55,495 bases of DNA from an uncultured Bacillota bacterium (GCA_949295785.1 CASFMJ010000107.1:1-55495), one strand, 5' to 3'; positions 26,078-34,956 are shown, counted from the stretch's first letter. Notes: a model not told the origin generated them from the letters alone. Numbers and translations are program-made.

Positions 26078-27904
26078 ATGAAAAAATCTGTTATGATATT
26101 TTTAACCGTGGCAGTTTTCTCGGCTGTGGTAACTGTATGCTGCTGGAGTTTTGTAAACAGTCAGGTTGGCGAGGCGATTCTGTCAGAAGAAACCATAGAG
26201 GGAAGCAGAACGGAAGCGGATTGGTTAACAGTAGAATTCAGAGCTGACTCTGCAGATAACCTGCACTGGAAGAACTCTTTTGATTACAGTACCAATCAGA
26301 CCACGTCTGTTTTCAAAAGGGGAGAAATGGAGAAAAAGACGGATACCGTTGTTTATGATAATATTCGTTTCAACGGGTGGTCAGAAGTGCCATATACAAC
26401 AAAGATTAAGTACGAAGCACTGGAAGGACTTCAGGAACAAAAAATACAAGAGTATTATGAAGCCATAGAGCAAAAGGTTGTAAATAGCGGAGTACCAGAG
26501 CAAGGAGAAATCCACTTAAAGGATTATCTGGATTATTATCCCATCAGTTTTCAATTCCAGTTCGGAAACAAGGGATATGATTCGGAAAGTGCCTTGAACG
26601 CTCTGGATTATTATGAAGAAAATGAAGAACTTTCGCCGGATGGGGAAACCGTTTATGATACTGAGATTACTTTGTATACCGAATTAAACCGAAGGTTTAA
26701 AATACCGGTTATAGATAATGAATATCAAAAATACGAAGTATCTAAAATAGAAAATTATGATGGTCCAAAGTCTCTGGCATATAACGTTAATATCGAAAAA
26801 CCTTTGGCTTCCGGGAAAGACTACTACCAGTTTGACCCCGTCATCGTACTGCAAGAGGAGAATACGATTGATGGAATTCAGTGGACGCACCCGGATATTT
26901 CAGATAGTTCATCCCAGGAGACCAAATCTGCCGATACGAAAAACAGAATGCTTTTCATCGTAAATAACAGAACTGCCGGAGGAGAGATCGTAGATGTTTC
27001 AAATATACAAGACGGCTACGGAATTTATGAGCTTCCTCTGGGATTGAGTAGGAGCAACAGCGCAAGAAAAGGCGGTTTCGGCCAGGCAGCGTCTTATAGC
27101 AGACCTTTGGTAAATGAATTAAAAAATGTGTATCCCCTGGACGAAGAAGCAGAGTACATAGAAATGAGTTTATCTGAAGATCACCGATATTTGGCTGTTT
27201 TTTCTGTGAAGGATGGTGCGTATTTCGTGGACGTAGTGGATGCGGACTATTGGTCCTCAAATGGCCCGGAGAAAGTCTTTCCGGCATCGGAGACGATGTC
27301 TTATGCGTGGGGTGAAGACGGAAGTATTGTCATGACCAATCATCAGGGCTATGTGGCAGTGATTTCAAAAGCAGACGCCAATAAAGATTCCTACGGAGTT
27401 CTTTTTAGCAGAAATGTAGGTGATGACTTTGTTCAGGAATTTTTTGACGGAGAAATGACGGAAAAAGTTAATTCAACTTCCAGGTATCAATGTGGCATTG
27501 AACAGGGCCTTTCTGTTGCAGAAAACGATGGAAAAGCAGCTCTGGTACAAAATATGCTAGTAGGCGATTATAAATACCACATCAGAAATGCAGCTCTTAC
27601 CTGCGCAGTAATCAGCGAAGATGGAATTCTGTACAGAGGAAATATAAAAAGCAATTTGGTAGATTTAGATTATGATATGACCAAAGAAGAAATAGAGGAA
27701 GTGAAAGAATTTTTAGATGATGCTGCGGAAAGAGAATCCAATTCTGCTGCTACGAAAAGCATGTCGGGGTCAGCTTTTTCCAGACGTATACTTCAGCCTG
27801 CGAAAAATTTTTTGAATGCTGCTGCAAAAGGCGAACTGGGAACTCATTTTGCCGAATATATGATTCAACCGGACAGCAATGAGAATCACGTGCGGTGTAA
27901 CTAA
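26078..27904 (+). CDS. Membrane-anchored extracytoplasmic protein of the ABC unit
   Basis: 608 residues with one N-terminal hydrophobic segment (about 5-25) and a long polar domain. The region about 300-540 has repeated aromatic-glycine beta strands (e.g. RYLAVFSVKDGAYFVDVVDA, SYAWGEDGSIVMTNHQGYVAVI) like a beta-propeller. Not recognised by family. Spacing of 40 bp to the ATPase suggests it works with that transporter, perhaps as a sensor or a substrate-binding part. Confidence 0.65.
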   Translation: MKKSVMIFLTVAVFSAVVTVCCWSFVNSQVGEAILSEETIEGSRTEADWLTVEFRADSADNLHWKNSFDYSTNQTTSVFKRGEMEKKTDTVVYDNIRFNGWSEVPYTTKIKYEALEGLQEQKIQEYYEAIEQKVVNSGVPEQGEIHLKDYLDYYPISFQFQFGNKGYDSESALNALDYYEENEELSPDGETVYDTEITLYTELNRRFKIPVIDNEYQKYEVSKIENYDGPKSLAYNVNIEKPLASGKDYYQFDPVIVLQEENTIDGIQWTHPDISDSSSQETKSADTKNRMLFIVNNRTAGGEIVDVSNIQDGYGIYELPLGLSRSNSARKGGFGQAASYSRPLVNELKNVYPLDEEAEYIEMSLSEDHRYLAVFSVKDGAYFVDVVDADYWSSNGPEKVFPASETMSYAWGEDGSIVMTNHQGYVAVISKADANKDSYGVLFSRNVGDDFVQEFFDGEMTEKVNSTSRYQCGIEQGLSVAENDGKAALVQNMLVGDYKYHIRNAALTCAVISEDGILYRGNIKSNLVDLDYDMTKEEIEEVKEFLDDAAERESNSAATKSMSGSAFSRRILQPAKNFLNAAAKGELGTHFAEYMIQPDSNENHVRCN

Positions 27905-28079
27905 AACCTGTCTAAAAACCGGGAGAACATGCAGACACTAAAAACGATAAAGTATATAGTTACTCCTTTCAGAAAATGAAACTCCTGTGCTGAATTTAAA
28001 GTGTGACGTGTCAGACAGCATTAAAAGAAAGGTAGATATCTTATTTATTTAATATATGCTGTAGTTATACTGAAAAATG

Positions 28080-28088
28080 TGTTATAAT
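28080..28088 (+). promoter_or_regulatory. Extended -10 promoter of the sigma-like gene
   Basis: TGTTATAAT, a full extended -10, lies 30 bp before the ATG at 28118. The -35 region is weak. It suggests independent expression of the sigma-like gene in vegetative cells. Confidence 0.5.
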
Positions 28089-28117
28089 CAAAAAAATACT
28101 TTTTTCGGGAGAATGTC

Positions 28118-28654
28118 ATGAGCGATTCAGTAAGAGAGAAAGCAATTGATCTCATTCAAAATAAGTATGGGAAAATGATGCATAAAATTGGTTATGAAAT
28201 TCTTCAGGACTGGCATTATGTTGAAGATGTAGAGCAAGAAGTACTATGTAAATTAATCATGCATCATCAAGAGAAAACAATGCTGCCACCCGCTGAATTA
28301 AAAAGCTACCTCCGTACAGCGGTTAAAAATACAGCCATAAATATGGGTATTAAAAATTATTATATTGCGAAGGCCGAAGAAAAGTATTTCTTAGATATAC
28401 CGTTATCGATGACATTTGTCGATGTAGAGGCCTTTCAAGATAAATATGGGTTCGGTTCAGAAATAACGGAATTATTAAATAACTTGAGTAACATAGATAG
28501 AAATATTCTTTGCCTGCAGTACGGAGAAGGCTATCAGATAAAAGAAATTGCAGAAGCATTAGGTGTTAATAGCGAATATGTAAAGAAAAGGGCGTATAGG
28601 GCAAAGATTAAATTGAAAAGCATCGTAGTCGAAAAAGAAGAAGTTGAGCTGTAA
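28118..28654 (+). CDS. Sigma-70 family factor (ECF-like) in the element
   Basis: 178 residues. A region-2-like N half (GYEILQDWHYVEDVEQEVLCKLI) and a region-4 helix-turn-helix C half (LSNIDRNILCLQYGEGYQIKEIAEALGVNSEYVKKRAYRAK) match the ECF/sigma-70 plan. No anti-sigma gene follows. It may direct transcription of the cargo or recombinase genes. A strong terminator follows. Confidence 0.85.
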   Translation: MSDSVREKAIDLIQNKYGKMMHKIGYEILQDWHYVEDVEQEVLCKLIMHHQEKTMLPPAELKSYLRTAVKNTAINMGIKNYYIAKAEEKYFLDIPLSMTFVDVEAFQDKYGFGSEITELLNNLSNIDRNILCLQYGEGYQIKEIAEALGVNSEYVKKRAYRAKIKLKSIVVEKEEVEL

Positions 28655-28688
28655 TATGACAGAAGAGATGGATTAAATAAGAATCCTT

Positions 28689-28757
28689 AAGAGTCCGGCA
28701 AAACGAAAGCTGCCCCTGAATTATCAGGGCTTTGTTTTACCGGACTCTTTTTTCTTT
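28689..28757 (+). terminator. Terminator after the sigma-like gene
   Basis: AAGAGTCCGG / CCGGACTCTT outer stem with long inner pairing (GCAAAAC / GTTTTAC type), then TTTTTT. Confidence 0.85.
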
Positions 28758-28932
28758 TTTTGTATTTGCCACTGATAGAAAACAGTGTCTTTCGTGTTGC
28801 CCTGAAAGAAGACCTATGAGATAAAAGAAACACCCGGTAAAGTCAAAGAAAATACCCGATTATTGCATGGCAAAATAAAAAAAGGGACATCTTAATACAA
28901 TTTAATCATAGATTATATGGGGTGATAAATAG

Positions 28933-29106
28933 ATGAATGAAAGAAAAAAGAATCTGAAGAACGAAAAAATATCCAATGGATATACCATCAGATGTAACTA
29001 TGGAAATGAATCCTTAGAGAATTGCATGATTAAAATTGTAAAAATGGTAGTGGCGCAAAGTTTAAAGCAGGGAGATAATCCGGTGACACATGGCAAATCA
29101 TTATAA
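28933..29106 (+). CDS. Small protein preceding the recombinase
   Basis: 57 codons read from ATG 28933 (GGTGAT just upstream), starting MNERKKNLKNEKIS and including ENCMIKIVKMVVAQ. It ends 23 bp before the recombinase start and probably is co-expressed. Short basic genes of this sort often precede serine recombinases in clostridial elements; a recombination directionality role is a guess. Confidence 0.55.
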   Translation: MNERKKNLKNEKISNGYTIRCNYGNESLENCMIKIVKMVVAQSLKQGDNPVTHGKSL

Positions 29107-29129
29107 ATATTGTCGGGAAAGGAGTGCCA

Positions 29130-30707
29130 ATGAAATTGAAGGCGGCAATATACTGCAGATTATCGAAGGAAGATCTTGACAAGGAATATGAAGAACAGGA
29201 GAGTCAATCTATAATCAATCAGACAATGATGCTTCTTGATTACGTTGAAAAAAACGGTTTTGAATTATATGACATATACAAGGATGACGACTATTCCGGA
29301 CTTTATGATGACAGACCTGGTTTTGAGAAACTGATTCACGATGCTGAGGCAAGAAAGTTTGATGTAGTGATTTCAAAAAGTCAGTCCAGATTTACCAGAA
29401 ATATTGAGCACCTGGAGAAATATCTGCATCACGATTTCCCTCTTTGGGGAATTCGATTCATCAGTCTGGTGGATAATGTGGACACAGCTGTTAAGGGAAA
29501 CAAAAAATCAAGACAGATCAATGCTTTAATCAACGAGTGGTATTGTGAGGATCTGTCAGAATCTATCAGGGCAAGTTTTAAGATAAAACAGCAGAAAGGC
29601 CAGTTTTTAGGTTCATCCGCCCCCTATGGCTATGTCAAATCTCCAAAGGATCATCATCTGCTGATTCCCGATCCATATGCGGCAGGCATTGTAAAACGGA
29701 TATTTTATATGTATTTGAGTGGAATCGGCAAGAATAAAATCGGCTGTATTCTTACTGAAGAAGGAGTTCTTATTCCTTCGGAATATAAGAGACGGGTGCT
29801 CCATGTGAATTATCATAATGCCAATGAGAAATATGGAGAAAACAGCCGCTGGTCCTTTCAGACTATAAATACTATTCTTAAAAATGAAGTGTACATTGGC
29901 CATCTGGTTCAAAACAAGTGTGTGAAACAATCATATAAAACAAAAGGCAAAAAAGCAGTGCCTGAAGAAAAATGGATCCGGGTTGAAAATACTCATGAAC
30001 CGATTATTGATGAACAGACTTTTCTAAGGGTGCAGAAAATGCTTGCAGAACGACACAGGGAGACTAATATTCAGATTTTGAATGAAGGACTGTTTGCCCG
30101 AAGATTGTTTTGCGGAGACTGCGGAAAGCCTATGACAACGTATTATACAAAGAGAAAAAAGAATGGTGAGAGGCATAAATGCTATATTTGCGGTGAATAT
30201 AAAAGGTTTGGAAACCTATACTGTACAAGTCATAATATCCGTGAAGATACACTGAAGGAAATAATTCTGAAAGACTTGCAGCAGCAGGCTGAGGTTATAT
30301 TGAGCATCGGAAGCAAAGGAAGAATAAGAGAGTTTAAGTGTATCAGCGACAGCGAAAACAGAGCATATAAGCTGAAGAAACTTAACGAGGAGCTGGAGAA
30401 AATAGAAAATTATAAGACTAAGGTGTTTGAAAATTTCGCCGATGGACTCTTAAACAAGTCTGAATATGTAAAGATGAAAGCAAGTTATGACAACATAGAA
30501 GCAAAGCTGCGGCAAAGTATTCATAAGTGCAAAGTGGAACAAGCTGAACCTGGGGAAAAAATCGATTTTGTTTCCTGGCTGGAGAATTTTTCGGACAACT
30601 TCAATGTAAAAGAACTAACGAGAGAAATGGTTTTGAACTTAATCGACAGCATCTACATATTTAAAGATGATACTGTGGAAGTCAACTATAAATTCAGTAT
30701 CGCTTAA
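29130..30707 (+). CDS. Large serine recombinase (site-specific integrase/excisionase)
   Basis: 525 residues. The resolvase domain holds the catalytic serine in YCRLSKED (residue 12), with Arg residues in SQSRFTRN. The recombinase domain (about 170-300) contains APYGYVKSP. A zinc ribbon follows (CGDCGKPM near 328, then CYICG and C). A coiled coil and C-terminal tail (about 400-525) complete the fold. ATG at 29130 follows GGAAAGGAG. The 47-bp gap to the right end of the element is what is expected for the enzyme that moves it. Confidence 0.93.
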   Translation: MKLKAAIYCRLSKEDLDKEYEEQESQSIINQTMMLLDYVEKNGFELYDIYKDDDYSGLYDDRPGFEKLIHDAEARKFDVVISKSQSRFTRNIEHLEKYLHHDFPLWGIRFISLVDNVDTAVKGNKKSRQINALINEWYCEDLSESIRASFKIKQQKGQFLGSSAPYGYVKSPKDHHLLIPDPYAAGIVKRIFYMYLSGIGKNKIGCILTEEGVLIPSEYKRRVLHVNYHNANEKYGENSRWSFQTINTILKNEVYIGHLVQNKCVKQSYKTKGKKAVPEEKWIRVENTHEPIIDEQTFLRVQKMLAERHRETNIQILNEGLFARRLFCGDCGKPMTTYYTKRKKNGERHKCYICGEYKRFGNLYCTSHNIREDTLKEIILKDLQQQAEVILSIGSKGRIREFKCISDSENRAYKLKKLNEELEKIENYKTKVFENFADGLLNKSEYVKMKASYDNIEAKLRQSIHKCKVEQAEPGEKIDFVSWLENFSDNFNVKELTREMVLNLIDSIYIFKDDTVEVNYKFSIA

Positions 30708-30720
30708 AAAACAGGTATAA

Positions 30721-30776
30721 ATACTCCCAAAAGCACTCCCTGATTAAATGCTGCATGTGTTGCATTGGCAGAATAT
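30721..30776 (+). repeat. attR of the inserted element
   Basis: CTCCCAAAAG, then CTCCCTGATTAAATGC (30736-30751), the inverted copy of the left end; then core ATGTGTTGCATT (30755-30766), followed by GGCA of the restored gene. CATTGGCA (30763-30770) is the right arm of attB. Confidence 0.8.
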
Positions 30777-31538
30777 ACCGCAGGCAGTGAAGAAATCTTT
30801 GTGGAAAAGATGAACAAAAGAGCAGAAGAACTGGGTATGACTGATACACATTTTTCCAACACCAATGGTCTTCCTGTGGCAGATCACTATTCAAGCGCAT
30901 ATGATATAGCAATAATGTCTATGGAACTGTACCGTTATGAAGAAACAAGAAAGTGGTTCACCACATGGCAGGAAAGTATCACAGTGGGCCTTCCGGGAAA
31001 AGAAAAGGAATTCGGACTGACCAATACCAATAAACTTATTAAACAGTATCAGGGGTGTAACGGTATAAAGACCGGATATACAGCTGATGCAGGATATTGT
31101 CTTTCTGCATCGGCCACAAGAGGCGATACACACCTTATAGCAGTGGCTCTGGGATGTGAGACTTCGGAAATACGTAATCAGGAGATAAGTAAGATGCTGG
31201 ATTACGGATTTGCCAATTATGAAACATGTATAATAGCCGAAAAAGGAGAAGCAATGGAAGAAATCGCAGTGGAACGAGGCAATCCGCAGAAGGTGGAACT
31301 GATAGCAGATCAGCGAATAACAGCGCTTGTTGAAAAAGGAAAAAGTGATAGCGTTACAACAAAAGTGTGTGTTGAAGACAAAGTGGAGATACCGTTTGTC
31401 AAGGGCGATGAACTGGGAGTGCTGGAAGTATATCAGGATGATAAGCTCATAGATCAGTATCCTCTTGTAGCTGCAGGAGATGTGAATAAGGCTTCATTCC
31501 GTCAGATGATATCCCGTTTTTTTAAGAAAATATTCTGA
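30757..31538 (+). pseudogene. D-Ala-D-Ala carboxypeptidase, C-terminal part (interrupted, restorable)
   Basis: The rest of the split carboxypeptidase: CVALAEYTAGSEEIF continues after SAND, FSNTNGLP follows, and the KTG motif (GIKTGYTADAGYC) completes the active site. A C-terminal PBP5-like beta domain and a basic amphipathic tail (MISRFFKKIF) anchor the protein at the membrane. It has no ribosome binding site or start of its own near the junction; the first TTG at 30765 is internal. No frameshift or stop has entered either part. Joined to 22725-23262, it makes 439 residues. Confidence 0.88.
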
Positions 31539-31623
31539 TGAGGTGATAATAAAAAAATGAACCTGATTAAGCACATTACATACTAAAGAAAAACAACCTA
31601 ACAGTCAGGAGGTTATCATCAGT

Positions 31624-31887
31624 ATGGAAAAAGAATATATAGCAGCATTTTCTTCTTTTTATAAGGCGGCTTATGCCCAGGACATTCTGGAGGAAGCAGG
31701 AATAAAAGTACGTCTTGCCAAGCTTCCGCAGGAACTTATGAGATCATGCAGCACCGGCATATATATAAAAGCCGGAGACATTCATCAGGCCAGATCTGTA
31801 CTTCAGGCAAGGCAGATTGATATACGAGGTATTTATGCCGTTGATGATCTTGGAAAAGGAAGAAAAAGTTACAAGAAAATAATGTAA
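31624..31887 (+). CDS. DUF3343 protein (putative Se/S carrier-like)
   Basis: 87 residues, AGGAGG upstream of ATG. Matches the DUF3343 pattern: YIAAFSSFYKAAYAQDILEEAGI, CSTGIYIKAGDIHQARSVL. Family role uncertain. Has its own terminator at 31899-31940. Confidence 0.75.
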   Translation: MEKEYIAAFSSFYKAAYAQDILEEAGIKVRLAKLPQELMRSCSTGIYIKAGDIHQARSVLQARQIDIRGIYAVDDLGKGRKSYKKIM

Positions 31888-31898
31888 AAAACACAATC

Positions 31899-31940
31899 AG
31901 TCGCTCCATGAGAGTATTTTCAACAGGAGCGGCTTTTTTA
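31899..31940 (+). terminator. Terminator before spoIIGA
   Basis: AGTCGCTCC / GGAGCGGCT stem, T-run. Confidence 0.75.
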
Positions 31941-31963
31941 TTTTTTTATCGGGTATGGCAGGA

Positions 31964-31997
31964 TTCGACAGACTTCGTATGAAGAGAGCAGTATCAT
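31964..31997 (+). promoter_or_regulatory. Spo0A box and likely spoIIG-type promoter
   Basis: TTCGACA (31964-31970, complement of the 0A box TGTCGAA) overlaps a -35-like TCGACA; TATCAT at 31992-31997 is a -10 at about 21-bp spacing, as in the B. subtilis spoIIG promoter, where Spo0A-P compensates for the long gap. Confidence 0.6.
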
Positions 31998-32009
31998 ATA
32001 CACGGTGAT

Positions 32010-32831
32010 GTGAAATTGATCATTTATGCCGAATATCTCTTTATGGAAAATTTTATAGCGGGATTGCTCCTGCTGCTCCTTACTTCAAAAATCACCGGAA
32101 TTTATACAAGGCTTTGGAGAATAATAATTGCTTCTGTATTATGCGGACTTACAGGGTTTATTATTTTTCTGCCGGTAAAAGGCATGCTGTCGGTGATTAT
32201 AAGGTTGCTGACCGGAGTACTCTGTACTGCCGCTGCTTTTGGAAAAAGAGAACTTGTAAAAATCTCAGCTGTTTTTCTGATAATGACTTTTATGGCAGGA
32301 GGAGCAGTGATGGCACTTATGTTATGGATGCAGCAGCCGTCAGTTACTCACCAGGGAATAATATACATGGATGCAGTGACATATATAAAACTCATATGCT
32401 ACGGTATCCTTGCGCTGGGGTTTGCATACTGGTTTGTCAGACTGGTGAGAAAGCGCGGTGCAGATATAAATGCCAAAGGGAAAGTGTGTTTTATTATAGA
32501 TGGCGAAAGCTATTTTTTCAGGGCCTTTGCCGATTCCGGCAACAGCCTGAGAGAACCCATAAGCGGAAAGCCGGTAGTACTGTTGGATATTCGTGGAGCA
32601 GCCGGCTTGCCGTTTAGGTCCTCGGATCTTCCTGACAGATACAGAGTTATACCATATAGGGCAGTGGGTACAGAAGCAGGCAATCTGGATGGAATAAGAA
32701 CAGATAAAACAGTTTTTCAGAATATTGAGATAGAAGACACATACATAGCATTTTATGACGGAGTATTCGGAGAATATGAAGCTCTTGTAAACAAAGATTT
32801 TTTAGAAAGGGGATTGCTGCGGAATGTATAG
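32010..32831 (+). CDS. spoIIGA: Sigma-E processing peptidase SpoIIGA
   Basis: 273 residues. Five N-terminal membrane segments (about 1-150), then a cytosolic aspartic protease domain with the catalytic Asp in [12 protein letters not shown]. It cleaves the pro-sequence of sigma-E. A GTG at 32010 or a TTG at 32016 could start; GGTGAT at 32004 is better spaced from the TTG. It overlaps sigE by 8 bp. Confidence 0.9.
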   Translation: MKLIIYAEYLFMENFIAGLLLLLLTSKITGIYTRLWRIIIASVLCGLTGFIIFLPVKGMLSVIIRLLTGVLCTAAAFGKRELVKISAVFLIMTFMAGGAVMALMLWMQQPSVTHQGIIYMDAVTYIKLICYGILALGFAYWFVRLVRKRGADINAKGKVCFIIDGESYFFRAFADSGNSLREPISGKPVVLLDIRGAAGLPFRSSDLPDRYRVIPYRAVGTEAGNLDGIRTDKTVFQNIEIEDTYIAFYDGVFGEYEALVNKDFLERGLLRNV

Positions 32832-33558
32832 AGAATCCAGGATAATGTCTGTCTTTCAGCCGTCATTTTTATTAAGACGATTGTTAGAGGTTTTCCGGAG
32901 CAGAAAAAAAGAAATTTATTATATAGGAGGCAGCGATGTACTTCCTCCACCCCTGGAAAAAGATGAAGAAGCCAGGTTACTTAAATTATATTCAGAAGGA
33001 AGCAAAGAAGCCAGAAGTATTCTTATAGAACGAAATCTCAGGCTTGTTGTGTATATATCGAAGAAATTCGAGAATGCAGGAGTTAATGTGGAAGACCTTA
33101 TATCCATAGGAACAATAGGGCTTATCAAAGCAGTGAACACCTTTAAACCGGAAAAAAATATAAAGCTTGCCACATATGCATCAAGATGTATAGAAAATGA
33201 GATACTCATGCACCTGCGAAGGACGACAAAACTTAAGAGTGAAGTAAGCCTTGACGAACCTCTTAACGTAGACTGGGACGGAAACGAGCTGCTTCTTTCG
33301 GACATTTTAGGTACTGAAAATGATGAAGTATACAGCCGTCTGGAAGATGAGGTGAACAGAAAGCTTCTTTATGGAGCAATGAAGAAACTGGAGCCCAGAG
33401 AAAAAGAACTGATGGAAATGAGATTCGGCCTTAAAACGGGACGAGAGATGACACAGAAAGAAGTTGCTGACCGGATGGGCATTTCCCAGTCATACATATC
33501 ACGCCTTGAAAAAAGGATAATAACCAGACTTCGAAAAGAGATAAAGAAACTGGGATAA
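32824..33558 (+). CDS. sigE: Mother-cell sigma factor sigma-E
   Basis: 244 residues. A pro-sequence precedes [15 protein letters not shown], the usual processing area (cleavage by SpoIIGA expected near residues 29-32). Region 2 ([17 protein letters not shown]) and region 4 ([23 protein letters not shown]) are typical. Controls early mother-cell genes, possibly including the split carboxypeptidase. Confidence 0.95.
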   Translation: MYRESRIMSVFQPSFLLRRLLEVFRSRKKEIYYIGGSDVLPPPLEKDEEARLLKLYSEGSKEARSILIERNLRLVVYISKKFENAGVNVEDLISIGTIGLIKAVNTFKPEKNIKLATYASRCIENEILMHLRRTTKLKSEVSLDEPLNVDWDGNELLLSDILGTENDEVYSRLEDEVNRKLLYGAMKKLEPREKELMEMRFGLKTGREMTQKEVADRMGISQSYISRLEKRIITRLRKEIKKLG

Positions 33559-33660
33559 AGGCGCAAACAGACCTTGGGATACCACACATTGGCATACATA
33601 ATACCTGGGTCATAAGTACATAACTAAATTAAATCAATGGAAACAGGCAGGTATGTATTT

Positions 33661-34434
33661 ATGACAAACAAAGTTGAAATATGCGGTGTGGACACATCCA
33701 GACTGCCACGCTATAAAGAAAGTGAAATGACAGAAATGCTGAGCCGTATAAAAGCCGGTGACAGCTCTATAAGAGACAAATTTATCAAAGGAAACCTCAG
33801 GCTGGTACTCAGTGTGATACAGCGCTTTGCCAACAGAGGAGAAAATCCCGATGACCTTTTTCAGGTAGGCTGTATAGGACTGATAAAGGCACTGGATAAT
33901 TTTGACATGAGCCACGGGGTAAAATTTTCCACTTATGCTGTACCTATGATCATCGGCGAAGTAAGGCGATATCTTCGGGATAACAACTCGATAAGAGTAT
34001 CAAGATCTTTACGGGATCTTGCATACAAGTCGCTTCAGGTTAAGGAAAACCTGGCACGGGATCTGCAGCGCGATCCTACAGTGACGGAAATTGCACAGGC
34101 CCTGGGTGTGGAAAGGGAAGATGTTGTTACTGCTCTCGAATCAATACAAGAACCTGTATCATTGTTCGAGCCTGTGTTTCATGATGATGGAGATGCTATA
34201 TATGTTATGGATCAGGTATCTGATACAAAAAATACCGATTCAAAATGGATCGAGAATATTTCACTTTCAGAGGCCATGGACAAACTTTCCCCCAGAGAAA
34301 AGCATATTCTTAATATAAGATTTTTTGAAGGAAAAACCCAGATGGAGGTGGCCAGAGAAATCGGTATATCCCAGGCTCAGGTCAGCAGACTGGAAAAGAA
34401 CGCCCTGTCAGCAATGAGAAAAGAACTTAGTTGA
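33661..34434 (+). CDS. sigG: Forespore sigma factor sigma-G
   Basis: 257 residues beginning MTNKVEICGVDTSRLP, the signature start of SigG; the in-frame ATG at 33637 has no ribosome binding site. Region 2 DDLFQVGCIGLIKALDNFD and region 4 QMEVAREIGISQAQVSRLEK are conserved. It lies 78 bp after sigE, the usual clostridial order. Confidence 0.95.
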   Translation: MTNKVEICGVDTSRLPRYKESEMTEMLSRIKAGDSSIRDKFIKGNLRLVLSVIQRFANRGENPDDLFQVGCIGLIKALDNFDMSHGVKFSTYAVPMIIGEVRRYLRDNNSIRVSRSLRDLAYKSLQVKENLARDLQRDPTVTEIAQALGVEREDVVTALESIQEPVSLFEPVFHDDGDAIYVMDQVSDTKNTDSKWIENISLSEAMDKLSPREKHILNIRFFEGKTQMEVAREIGISQAQVSRLEKNALSAMRKELS

Positions 34435-34552
34435 TTCAACATGACATTTTTTAAGATGATATTTTGAAATATATCTTACTTGCTTGTTTTCATGTTATCT
34501 GAAGAGGTAAAATAAGGCATGGCATAAAGGTGCTTTCATAGAGGAGTCAAAG

Positions 34553-34597
34553 GAAAACACTGATCCGTTAACAGGTATCAGTGTTTTGTGTTTTTTG
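34553..34597 (+). terminator. Terminator after sigG
   Basis: AAAACACTGAT / ATCAGTGTTTT stem of 11 bp, followed by T-rich DNA. Confidence 0.75.
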
Positions 34598-34784
34598 TGA
34601 GCTCCGGGATTTTTAAAGATCTACGATTTCTAAGCCGCCTCATTAGAAGGAACAGACGAGGAATCAATAGTGATACAATCGGGAAATAATCGTGTAAAAA
34701 TCTACTGTAATGCTGAGCATACACCGGCCAGAGGTACTCTTCGGGCATTTCTCCCATAGGTGATTAAAGGAGTATATATTTACA

Positions 34785-34930
34785 GATTGGCAGAAATCTC
34801 ACTTTTTTTATTTTTGACAACATTTTTTGTCGAATATGTTGGCAGAAGATAAATTTTTTTAAAATCAGGCGACAAATCGTATAAATACGAGCTATATTTA
34901 TATATAAAATGTCGAATATGTTGGCAAAAT
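34785..34930 (+). repeat. Dispersed intergenic repeat, copy B, with two Spo0A-like boxes
   Basis: Related to 20672-20818, opposite orientation. It holds two copies of TGTCGAATATGTTGGCA (34828-34844 and 34910-34926), each starting with the 0A box TGTCGAA, on either side of ACAAATCGTATAAATAC (34872-34888). The distances (44 and 38 bp) are nearly those in copy A. Otherwise 34598-35248 holds only the 29-bp repeat and no gene I can see. Confidence 0.7.
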
Positions 34931-34956
34931 CTTCTTTTCTGCAGGAAACATCATAC

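Larger units (their letters stand above)
23261..30754 (+). mobile_element. 7.5-kb serine-recombinase element splitting the carboxypeptidase gene
   Basis: Bounded by a 12-bp direct repeat ATGTGTTGCATT (23261-23272 and 30755-30766). The two ends are also inverted repeats of each other: GCATTTAATCAGGGAG at 23268-23283 and its complement at 30736-30751, followed after two unmatched bases by CTTTTGGGAG. The element holds a three-gene ABC system, a sigma-like factor, a 57-codon gene and a large serine recombinase next to the right end. No phage structural, relaxase or partition genes are seen. Isoleucine codons in the permease and ATPase lean to ATT, while flanking genes lean to ATA, consistent with foreign origin. 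Excision would leave one core and rejoin the gene in frame. Confidence 0.87.

Noticed and set aside
28887-28914. Sigma-E-like promoter before the small gene and recombinase (ACATCTT-N13-CATAGATT)
   Set aside because: 12 of 15 positions match, but the start site would fall in the ribosome binding site; too weak to claim, though worth testing given the excision model.
33592-33626. GCATA ... CATAAGTA/CATAACTA as a sigma-F/G promoter of sigG
   Set aside because: Spacers of 14 or 22 bp do not fit the 15-18 bp of these promoters.
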